Under the pieces are notes generated by a model. The model was not told the origin of the DNA, did no database searches, and saw nothing but the letters and a program-made list of their open reading frames with translations. This document shows, piece by piece, positions 23,979-30,155 of a DNA stretch of 30,155 bases. The translations under genes and the position numbers were made by a program. Positions within the stretch are counted from its first letter, which is position 1. Each line of letters starts with the position of its first letter. Origin of the DNA: Alistipes sp. CAG:268 (GTDB lineage: Bacteria > Bacteroidota > Bacteroidia > Bacteroidales > Rikenellaceae); assembly GCA_000434235.1 (NCBI GenBank), contig FR892023.1, forward strand, positions 49,908 through 80,062, in the 5' to 3' direction.

Positions 23979-24761
23979 CTATTTCGACTGTTTGACAAGG
24001 TTGATCAACGACTCGATCTTCTCGCGCAGGGCCAGCATCTCGTCCTTGAGTTCGCCCTTGACGGTGAACGGCGTCCGGAAACGCAGGTACCCGTCCAGGC
24101 TGTGGATCATCCGCTCGACGGGATCCACGCAGTAGACAAGGATGAAGTAGTAGAACATCAGCACGATGGCGATCATCACCACAAGCGAGATCAGCACCGG
24201 TGTCACGGCCCGGTAGGCATTCGTCTTCATCTGCTCGGCCCGCGGAGCCAGCGAACTCTGCGTCGAGGTCATGTAGTTCTCGATGGCGGCGGTCAGCCGG
24301 TCGTAGTGGGCCTCGTACTCGTCGTTATACCAACGGCCGCCCACCGAGTCGGGCACCGTGAGGCGCACGCTGTCGGCCGCCCCGGCGCCGAAGGCCAGGT
24401 AGTTGTCCGTCAGGAGGCGGAGTTCGGTCGTGGCGAAGGCGAGCGAATCGAGGAAACTCTTATCGAAAGCCTCGGCCTGGGCCACGCGCAACGTCTTCTC
24501 GAGCCGCTCCATGCCGGCCATGCACAGGCTGTCGTAGCTCCGGTCGCCGAAGACCGAGATGTGGATCAACGCCACGTTCTGGTCGTGCACGGCATCGAGC
24601 ATCTCGCGGGCCAGCTCGATGTTGCGTTTGTTGGCCCCGAGGATCTCCCCCGTGTCGCGGCTCAGGCGGCTCAGCTCCAGAAACGAGACCATCCCCGAAA
24701 AAAACAGCAGGCAGACGATGCTCAGAAACCCGGCCGTCACCCGTTTGCGCATACCCGTCAT
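23979..24761 (-). CDS. Membrane sensor-like protein without output domain
   Basis: This 260-residue protein has two transmembrane helices, residues about 9-32 (AGFLSIVCLLFFSGMVSFLE) and 185-212 (PVLISLVVMIAIVLMFYYFI). Between them is a helical periplasmic region resembling the four-helix sensor domain of chemoreceptors and histidine kinases (ILGANKRNIELAREMLDAV and onward). After the second helix come only ~50 residues (VDPVERMIHSLDGYLRF, then EMLALREKIESLINLVKQ), a HAMP-like or coiled-coil stub; no kinase, cyclase or methyl-accepting domain follows. I chose the ATG at 24761, which lies 28 bases from a TAnnTTTG box; an ATG at 24752 is possible. It sits 7 bases ahead of trkH, so it may sense envelope or osmotic state for K+ uptake; this is inference. 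Confidence 0.75.
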   Translation of the reverse strand: MTGMRKRVTAGFLSIVCLLFFSGMVSFLELSRLSRDTGEILGANKRNIELAREMLDAVHDQNVALIHISVFGDRSYDSLCMAGMERLEKTLRVAQAEAFDKSFLDSLAFATTELRLLTDNYLAFGAGAADSVRLTVPDSVGGRWYNDEYEAHYDRLTAAIENYMTSTQSSLAPRAEQMKTNAYRAVTPVLISLVVMIAIVLMFYYFILVYCVDPVERMIHSLDGYLRFRTPFTVKGELKDEMLALREKIESLINLVKQSK

Positions 24762-24788
24762 AGTCGCTTCGATATTAACCTTTTTCCG

Positions 24789-24796
24789 CAAAGATA
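24789..24796 (-). promoter_or_regulatory. -7 box for the sensor-trkH cluster
   Basis: On the minus strand TATCTTTG matches TAnnTTTG, just after the mtaB stop (24802) and 28 bases before the chosen sensor ATG. Its -33 region would lie in the end of mtaB and shows no clear TTTG. Confidence 0.65.
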
Positions 24797-24801
24797 GGAA
24801 A

Positions 24802-26100
24802 TTAATCCAGAATTTCACCCGTCAGGTCGTGAGATTCGTCCATCGCACCGAGTTTCACACGGCAGATGCGGTTGATCCGCGAGCGGTCGTAGGGCACCTT
24901 CACCCGGCGGTAGTTGCCCGTAAAGCCGAACATCATGCCCCCGCGCATCGTGCTCTCGAAAAGCACCTCGGCCTCCGTTCCCTCGCCGCGGGCACAGAAG
25001 CTGCCGTGAAGCCGCGCGCACAGCTCCTCGAGTTCGGCGACGCGGCGCGTCGCCACGGAGGGCTGGACCTTGCCCGGCAGATCGACCGCCGGGGTGCCGG
25101 GACGCTCCGAGAAGGGGAAGATGTGCAGGAAGGCCGGCTCGACGCGCGCCAGGAAATCGTACGTTTCGCGGAATTCGGCCTCGGTCTCCCCGGGGAAACC
25201 GACGATCACGTCGATACCGATAAAGGCATCGGGCATCGCCTGCCGCACGGCGGCGATGCGCTCGGCAAAGCGGGCCGTGGTGTACCGGCGGCGCATGAGC
25301 CCCAGGATGCGGTCCGAACCGCTCTGGAGCGGAATGTGGAAGTGGTGCTGGAATTTGGGCGATGCGGCGCAGAAGGCGATGATCTCGTCGGTCAGCAGGT
25401 TCGGCTCGATCGACGAGATGCGGTAGCGGTCGATCCCCTCGACGTCGTTCAGGGCACGCAGCAGGTCGATGAAACGCTCGCCCGTCGTCCGGCCGAAATC
25501 CCCCGTATTGACCCCCGTGATGACGATCTCGCGCTGGCCCCCCGCTGCTATGCGGCGGGCCTCTTCGACCAGTTCAGCAACGGGCTGGTTGCGGCTCGCC
25601 CCGCGGGCATAGTGGATCGTACAGTAGGAGCAACAGTAGTCGCAGCCGTCCTGCACCTTGAGGAAGGCCCGCGTGCGGTCGCCGCTCGAGAAGGCCGCGA
25701 AGAACGACGTGAGCTCGTCGGTATCGCAACTGTAGACCTGCGCGCGGCCCTTGCCCGCAAGTTCAACCACCCGTTTATATAAATTACCTTTATCGTTGTT
25801 GCTCAATACAATATCAACGCCTTCGATAGCCGCGATCTCGTGCGGTTTGAGTTGCGCATAGCATCCCGTCACGGCGATGATCGCCTGCGGGTTGCGGCGA
25901 TGCAGGCGCCGGATCAGGTTGCGGCACTTCTTGTCGGCGTGTTCGGTCACCGAACAGCTGTTGATCACACATATGTCGGCCTCGGCCGTAGGGGAGACCC
26001 GCACGAAACCGCCCTGCTCGAACTGGCGCGCGAGGGTCGAGGTCTCCGAGAAATTGAGCTTGCAGCCGAGGGTATGGAAACTGACTCTGCGAGGTTGCAT
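24802..26100 (-). CDS. mtaB: tRNA t6A37 methylthiotransferase MtaB
   Basis: This 432-residue radical-SAM enzyme inserts a methylthio group at C2 of N6-threonylcarbamoyladenosine-37 in tRNAs reading ANN codons. The N-terminal methylthiotransferase domain holds the three cluster cysteines Cys13 (LGCKLN), Cys49 (NSCSVT) and Cys80 (TGCYAQ). The radical-SAM motif is Cys153, Cys157 and Cys160 in QDGCDYCCSYC. The HIPLQSGSDRIL and IGIDVIVGFPGETE blocks and a C-terminal TRAM domain (SRINRICRVKLGAM) follow. The LGCKLNFSE start and CCSYC favour MtaB over MiaB or RimO. The ATG at 26100 begins right at the conserved core; the frame upstream of it overlaps the divergent promoter and is not coding. Confidence 0.94.
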   Translation of the reverse strand: MQPRRVSFHTLGCKLNFSETSTLARQFEQGGFVRVSPTAEADICVINSCSVTEHADKKCRNLIRRLHRRNPQAIIAVTGCYAQLKPHEIAAIEGVDIVLSNNDKGNLYKRVVELAGKGRAQVYSCDTDELTSFFAAFSSGDRTRAFLKVQDGCDYCCSYCTIHYARGASRNQPVAELVEEARRIAAGGQREIVITGVNTGDFGRTTGERFIDLLRALNDVEGIDRYRISSIEPNLLTDEIIAFCAASPKFQHHFHIPLQSGSDRILGLMRRRYTTARFAERIAAVRQAMPDAFIGIDVIVGFPGETEAEFRETYDFLARVEPAFLHIFPFSERPGTPAVDLPGKVQPSVATRRVAELEELCARLHGSFCARGEGTEAEVLFESTMRGGMMFGFTGNYRRVKVPYDRSRINRICRVKLGAMDESHDLTGEILD

Positions 26101-26151
26101 GGAATAGTGTTTTTCGGGCACGAAATTACGAAATCCGTGCGAAAGGAGCGA

Positions 26152-26168
26152 TTTTTTCCGGGAAAAAA
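26152..26168. promoter_or_regulatory. 17-bp palindrome in the mtaB/metal-permease intergenic region
   Basis: TTTTTTCCGGGAAAAAA is a perfect palindrome around a central G. It ends 4 bases before the -7 box of the plus-strand permease gene, so a bound protein would block that promoter. It resembles a dimeric repressor site; a metal-sensing regulator is an attractive guess but no regulator gene is nearby. Confidence 0.5.
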
Positions 26169-26171
26169 ACG

Positions 26172-26179
26172 TAAATTTG
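26172..26179 (+). promoter_or_regulatory. -7 box of the metal-permease operon
   Basis: TAAATTTG matches TAnnTTTG. The predicted start lies about 12 bases before the ATG at 26198. The -33 position is within a T run and lacks a clear TTTG. Confidence 0.7.
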
Positions 26180-26197
26180 CGCGCAATCGAAAAAAGC

Positions 26198-27031
26198 ATG
26201 GGATTTTTCAGCGACCTCGTCCATTACCAATACCTGCTCAACGCATTCACGGCCTGCCTGCTCTCGGGCATCACGTGCGGCGTCATCGGGACCTACGTCG
26301 TCTGCCGCCGCATGGTCTTCCTGGCGGGCGGCATCACGCACGCCTCGTTCGGCGGACTGGGCATCGCCTTCTGGCTCGGGGCGAACCCCATCGGCGGCGC
26401 GCTGCTCTTCGCCATCCTCTCGGCCCTCGGCATCGAGTGGGCCGGAAGCCGCGGGCGCATCCGCGAGGATTCGGCCATCGGCATCATCTGGTCGGTGGGC
26501 ATGGCCGTCGGGGCGCTGTTCATGAGCCTGCGCCCGGGATACACCTCCGGCGACCTGTCGGCCTACCTGTTCGGCAGCATCGTCACCGTCACACGCGGCG
26601 ATGTCACGGCGCTGGCCCTCCTGACGCTCGTCATCCTTGCCGGAGCGCTCCTCTGGCTGCGCCCGATCATGTACGTGGCCTTCGACCGCGACTTCGCCCG
26701 CAGCCGCGGCATCCCCACACGCGTGGTCTCCTACCTGATGGCCGCGCTGGTCGCCGCAACGATCGTCCTCTCGATCCGCATCATGGGCATCGTCCTGCTG
26801 ATCTCGCTGCTCACGATCCCCGTGGCCGTCGTCAATGCCTTCTCGCGCGACTACCGCACCATCGCCGCGACAGCCCCCGCGGTAGCCGTCGCCGGCAACG
26901 TCGCGGGACTGGCCGCAAGTTACCATTTCGAAGTTCCGCCCGGCGCCGCCATAATATTTACCCTCACGCTTACGCTTATTGTCGTAAAACTATTAACTTT
27001 GTACCGGAAAAAAACGCGCCCCGCCGCATGA
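26198..27031 (+). CDS. Metal ABC transporter permease (ZnuB/MntB family)
   Basis: This 277-residue inner-membrane protein belongs to the ABC-3 family that imports Zn2+, Mn2+ or Fe2+. Typical stretches are the N-terminal FLLSG-like pattern (YLLNAFTACLLSGITCGVIG), AGGITHASFGGLGIAF, GYTSGDLSAYLFGSI, and the EAA-like region FDRDFARSRGIPTRVVSYL followed by IRIMGIVLLISLLTIPVAVV. About eight helices are present and length is normal. ATP-binding and solute-binding genes that usually flank it are absent here. The ATG at 26198 is preferred over a TTG at 26177 that falls inside the -7 box. The last ~25 codons are unusually AT-rich and contain a promoter-like box. Its TGA overlaps the next gene's ATG (ATGA). 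Confidence 0.9.
   Translation: MGFFSDLVHYQYLLNAFTACLLSGITCGVIGTYVVCRRMVFLAGGITHASFGGLGIAFWLGANPIGGALLFAILSALGIEWAGSRGRIREDSAIGIIWSVGMAVGALFMSLRPGYTSGDLSAYLFGSIVTVTRGDVTALALLTLVILAGALLWLRPIMYVAFDRDFARSRGIPTRVVSYLMAALVAATIVLSIRIMGIVLLISLLTIPVAVVNAFSRDYRTIAATAPAVAVAGNVAGLAASYHFEVPPGAAIIFTLTLTLIVVKLLTLYRKKTRPAA
26994..27001 (+). promoter_or_regulatory. Probable internal promoter ahead of lptG-ribBA-fmt
   Basis: TAACTTTG matches TAnnTTTG inside the last codons of the permease gene, 27 bases before the ATG at 27028. The surrounding 26950-27000 stretch is strikingly AT-rich and uses codons rare in the rest of this gene (ATA, TTA, CTA, CTT), as if constrained by a promoter. No TTTG at -33. Confidence 0.5.
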
Positions 27032-28509
27032 AAACCATACACAAGCTCGTCCTGAAGTCGTACCTCGGCCCGATGGTGCTCACGTTCTTCATCGTCATGT
27101 TCGTGCTGATGATGAACATCGTGTGGCGCTACATCGACGAACTGGTGGGCAAGGGTCTCAGTGCAGGAATCATCATCGAGCTGATGACCTACTTCATGGC
27201 GAACCTCATCCCGATGGGACTTCCCCTCTCGATGCTCCTCGCGGCGATCATGACGATGGGAAACCTCGGCGAAAACTACGAGCTGCTGGCCATGAAGTCG
27301 GCCGGCATGTCGCTCGTGAAGATCACCAAGCCGCTCATCATCCTCGTGAGCGTGCTGGCCGTGGCCAGCTTCTTCATCGGCAACAACCTCGTTCCGACAG
27401 CCAACAAGAAACTCTACAGCACGCTCTACGACATCCGCCAGCAGAAACAGGCCCTCGAGTTCCAGGACGGACTCTTCTTCAACGGCATCGACAACATGTC
27501 GATCCGCGTGAGCCACCAGGAGCCCGACACGCACCTGCTCCACAACGTGCTGATCTACGACAACCGCGACGCCAGCGGAAACATGAACACCATCGTCGCC
27601 GACTCGGGCTACATCCGGCTCTCGGACGACAAGCGCTTCCTGCTGGTGACGCTCTTCCACGGCGAAACCTACGAGCAGACACGCAACTCGCAGTGGTTCA
27701 ACCAGAGTTCGCTGCGCCACCACATCTTCGACCTCGAGAAGCAGGTGATCCCCATGGAGGGATTCGCCATGGAACGCACCGACGCCAACCTCTTCTCGAA
27801 CTCCAGCACCAAGAACATCAACGAGCTCCAGAACGACATCGACTCGCTGGAGATCAAGGTCAATACGGCCACCACGAGCTCCTACGAGCCGCTGCTCAAG
27901 GAGCAGATCTTCGCCCGCGACCCGAGCGTGCTGCCCCTGCCGGACAGCCTGCGCGTGGACAAGAGCCGGTTCGGGGACCTGGCCGTCGCCGATTCGATCG
28001 CTTCGCTTTCGGTCCGCGACCGCGAGAAGGTGTGGGACCAGGCACGGCGCATGGCCAAGAACTCGCGCAACATGTTCTCGTTCGACGAGTCGAACGCCAA
28101 GGAGGCCCTCGACCAGCTCTACCGCTCGAAGGTCGAATGGCACAAGAAGATCTCGCTCCCGGTGTCGATCATCATCTTCTTCCTGATCGGCGCACCGCTC
28201 GGCGCCATCATCCGCAAGGGCGGACTGGGTCTGCCGGTCGTCGTGTCGGTGATCTTCTTCGTGATCTACTACATCATCAGCATCACGGGCGAGAAGCTGG
28301 CCAAGGAGGGCAACTGGGATGCCGTCTACGGCGTCTGGCTATCGACCTTCATCCTCACGCCGATCGCCATGTACCTCACCTACAAGGCCACCAACGACTC
28401 GGCTCTGCTCGATACGGACTGGTATGCGGGCAGGATCAAGGCCCTGCGCGAACGCATGGAGCCCCTGCTGCACAAATTGAAAATCAAAACAAAACGAGAT
28501 AAAAAATGA
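27028..28509 (+). CDS. LptF/LptG family lipopolysaccharide export permease
   Basis: This 493-residue YjgP/YjgQ-family inner-membrane protein probably forms part of the LptB2FG complex that extracts lipopolysaccharide from the inner membrane. The N-terminus [20 protein letters not shown] and the helices to about residue 120 ([32 protein letters not shown]) are typical. A large periplasmic domain runs from about 125 to 370. Three C-terminal helices follow ([57 protein letters not shown]). It is longer than E. coli LptF/G (about 360), due to an extra ~100-residue charged helical insert ([18 protein letters not shown] and onward), as is common in Bacteroidota. The ATG overlaps the permease stop, and its TGA overlaps the ribBA ATG. 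Confidence 0.9.
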   Translation: MKTIHKLVLKSYLGPMVLTFFIVMFVLMMNIVWRYIDELVGKGLSAGIIIELMTYFMANLIPMGLPLSMLLAAIMTMGNLGENYELLAMKSAGMSLVKITKPLIILVSVLAVASFFIGNNLVPTANKKLYSTLYDIRQQKQALEFQDGLFFNGIDNMSIRVSHQEPDTHLLHNVLIYDNRDASGNMNTIVADSGYIRLSDDKRFLLVTLFHGETYEQTRNSQWFNQSSLRHHIFDLEKQVIPMEGFAMERTDANLFSNSSTKNINELQNDIDSLEIKVNTATTSSYEPLLKEQIFARDPSVLPLPDSLRVDKSRFGDLAVADSIASLSVRDREKVWDQARRMAKNSRNMFSFDESNAKEALDQLYRSKVEWHKKISLPVSIIIFFLIGAPLGAIIRKGGLGLPVVVSVIFFVIYYIISITGEKLAKEGNWDAVYGVWLSTFILTPIAMYLTYKATNDSALLDTDWYAGRIKALRERMEPLLHKLKIKTKRDKK

Positions 28510-29729
28510 ATACGGAACCGATACTGAACAGCGTCGAGGAGGCCATCGAGGACTTCCGCAACGGCAAGATCGTGATCGTCGTCGATGACGAGGACCGCGA
28601 GAACGAGGGCGACTTCATCATCGCCGCCGAGAAGATCACCCCCGAGATCGTGAACTTCATGCTCAAGGAGGGCCGCGGCGTGCTCTGCGCCCCCCTCTCG
28701 GAGGAGCGGTGCGAACAGCTCGGGCTCAACATGATGGAGGAGAACAACACCTCGCTGCTCGGCACGCCCTTCACCGTGACGGTGGACCTGCTGGGACACG
28801 ACTGCACGACGGGCGTATCGATCCACGACCGGGCCGCCACGATCCGCGCGCTGGCCGACCCGAACACCAAACCCTGCGACCTAGGGCGCCCGGGACACAT
28901 CAACCCGCTGCGCGCCCGACAGAAAGGGGTACTGCGCCGTCCGGGACACACCGAGGCTGCGGTCGATCTGGCCCGCCTGGCCGGACTGCAGCCCGCAGGC
29001 GCACTGATCGAGATCATGAACGAGGACGGCACGATGGCCCGCCTGCCGCAGCTCATGGAGGTGGCCCGCAAGTTCGGGCTCAAGATCGTCTCGATCGCCT
29101 CGCTGATCGCCTACCGCCTCCGCGAGGAGTCGATCGTCGAGAAGGGCGTGACGGTGCCGCTGCCCACCGAGTGGGGCGACTTCCGCATCACGCCGTTCCG
29201 CCAGAAATCGAACGGCGTGGAGCACGTGGCGCTGACCAAGGGCGAATGGACCGAAGACGAGCCGGTGCTGATCCGCGTGCACTCGTCGTGCGTCACGGGC
29301 GACATCTTCGGGTCGTACCGCTGCGACTGCGGCGAACAGTTGCACCGCGCCATGCAGATGATCGACAAAGAGGGCAAGGGTGCCGTCATCTACCTCAACC
29401 AGGAGGGGCGCGGCATCGGACTCTGCAACAAGATCCACGCATACAAGCTGCAGGACGAAGGGCTCGACACAGTCGATGCCAACCTGCGACTGGGATTCAA
29501 GGCCGACGAACGCGACTACGGCGTGGGTGCGAGCATCATCCGCGAACTGGGGATCCGCCACATGAGGCTGATGACCAACAACCCGCTCAAGCGCGCCGGG
29601 CTGGAGGGATACGGGCTGAAGATCGACGAGATCGTGCCGATCGTCATCGCCCCGAACAAGTACAACGAACACTATCTGGAGACCAAGCAGGAGCGCATGC
29701 ACCACACGCTGGGCCTGGAGAAAAAATAG
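28506..29729 (+). CDS. ribBA: Bifunctional 3,4-dihydroxy-2-butanone-4-phosphate synthase / GTP cyclohydrolase II
   Basis: This 407-residue fusion supplies both starting compounds of riboflavin synthesis. Residues 1-205 are the RibB part: [11 protein letters not shown] (27-37) binds metal and substrate, [11 protein letters not shown] and GRPGHINPL follow, and [17 protein letters not shown] carries the catalytic His. Residues 210-400 are the RibA part: the zinc cysteines are in [20 protein letters not shown], with NQEGRGIGL and a [13 protein letters not shown] region and [16 protein letters not shown]. No FMN riboswitch is possible directly upstream because its ATG overlaps the lptG stop (ATGA). 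The loop [15 protein letters not shown] differs a little from the usual VSVDA version but the key residues remain. Confidence 0.95.
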   Translation: MNTEPILNSVEEAIEDFRNGKIVIVVDDEDRENEGDFIIAAEKITPEIVNFMLKEGRGVLCAPLSEERCEQLGLNMMEENNTSLLGTPFTVTVDLLGHDCTTGVSIHDRAATIRALADPNTKPCDLGRPGHINPLRARQKGVLRRPGHTEAAVDLARLAGLQPAGALIEIMNEDGTMARLPQLMEVARKFGLKIVSIASLIAYRLREESIVEKGVTVPLPTEWGDFRITPFRQKSNGVEHVALTKGEWTEDEPVLIRVHSSCVTGDIFGSYRCDCGEQLHRAMQMIDKEGKGAVIYLNQEGRGIGLCNKIHAYKLQDEGLDTVDANLRLGFKADERDYGVGASIIRELGIRHMRLMTNNPLKRAGLEGYGLKIDEIVPIVIAPNKYNEHYLETKQERMHHTLGLEKK

Positions 29730-29733
29730 AGGA

Positions 29734-30155
29734 ATGGATCCGAAACAGCTCCGTATCGTATTCATGGGCACGCCCGAGTTCGCCGTGCCGTCGCTCCGCG
29801 CGCTCGTTGCCGGAGGATACCGCGTCGTGGCGGTGGTGACCACACCCGACAAACCCGCCGGACGCGGACAGCGGATGCACGAAAGCGACGTGAAGGCAGC
29901 CGCCCGCGAACTGGGGCTGCCGATCCTCCAGCCCGAGAAGCTGAAGGCCGGGGAGTTCGTCGATGCGATGCGCGAGCTGCGCCCCGATCTGGGGATCGTC
30001 ATCGCCTTCCGCATGCTGCCCGAGGTCATCTGGGCCATGCCGCGGCTGGGAACGTTCAACCTCCACGCCTCGCTGCTGCCGCAGTACCGCGGCGCGGCGC
30101 CGATCAACTGGGCCATCATCAACGGCGAACGGCAGACCGGAGTGACGACCTTCCT
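29734..30155 (+). CDS. fmt: Methionyl-tRNA formyltransferase (5' part, runs off the window)
   Basis: The first 140 codons are present. Fmt transfers a formyl group from 10-formyltetrahydrofolate to initiator Met-tRNA. The start IVFMGTPEFAVPSLRALV is the family signature, with TTPDKPAGRGQ next. FNLHASLLPQYRGAAPINWA contains the catalytic Asn-His of the hydrolase fold and the SLLPxYRGAAPI consensus. The ATG lies 4 bases after the ribBA stop, with AGAGGA just upstream, so it is part of the same operon. About 60 percent of the gene should lie beyond the right edge. Confidence 0.95.
   Translation, partial: MDPKQLRIVFMGTPEFAVPSLRALVAGGYRVVAVVTTPDKPAGRGQRMHESDVKAAARELGLPILQPEKLKAGEFVDAMRELRPDLGIVIAFRMLPEVIWAMPRLGTFNLHASLLPQYRGAAPINWAIINGERQTGVTTF

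Noticed and set aside
25840..27027. An upstream extension of the LptF/G permease frame across mtaB and the metal permease
   Set aside because: The extension is Arg/His/Pro-rich, overlaps two real genes, and the permease family start ([10 protein letters not shown]) coincides with the ATG at 27028.
28460..28510. FMN riboswitch ahead of ribBA
   Set aside because: The ribBA ATG overlaps the lptG stop codon and the preceding sequence is coding, leaving no room for the element.

Overview
The window reads as a chromosomal stretch of a high-GC Bacteroidales bacterium, most likely an Alistipes-like (Rikenellaceae) gut organism. The reasons are repeated TAnnTTTG promoter -7 boxes (the Bacteroidota consensus) ahead of transcription units, fimbrillin/FISUMP-type lipoproteins, a RibBA fusion, a large LptF/G-family permease and MtaB, all in GC-rich sequence with strong G/C third positions. 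The genus is inferred from these traits, not from a search. No tRNA, rRNA, CRISPR array, insertion sequence or phage gene was seen.

Layout. 1-1590: the tail of an unidentified gene converges on a MATE exporter across a shared terminator. 1642-3782: a D-lactate dehydrogenase (ldhA) lies behind an AraC-type regulator; that regulator diverges from an RND efflux operon across a promoter region carrying a 15-bp direct repeat. 3783-10195: a complete tripartite RND pump (adaptor, AcrB-like pump, TolC-like channel) ends with its probable TetR-type repressor and a strong terminator.

10249-14060 holds the most interesting region: a methionine operon (metY, metX, homoserine dehydrogenase) preceded by a 32-codon leader ORF with 8 Met codons, then a perfect GC-rich hairpin with a six-T tract. 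A TCCGGC motif in the leader and its copy in the terminator 5' arm can both pair with one GCCGGG segment at the end of the leader. This is the layout of a ribosome-mediated transcription attenuator responding to methionyl-tRNA.

14081-18298 (minus strand): two surface-type lipoproteins ending in FISUMP-like domains flank an MFS transporter. 18551-24796 (minus strand): a cell-envelope cluster of a membrane sensor without output domain, TrkH, a periplasmic SPOR-like protein, NfeD, FloA flotillin and a secreted esterase whose signal peptide is out of frame with its body at a G-rich tract. 24802-30155: mtaB (minus strand) diverges from a plus-strand run of tightly overlapping genes: a lone metal ABC permease, an LptF/G permease, ribBA and the start of fmt, with ATGA overlaps and a probable internal promoter inside the permease gene.

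The very long open frames antisense to the RND and met operons are judged to be shadows of biased codon use.
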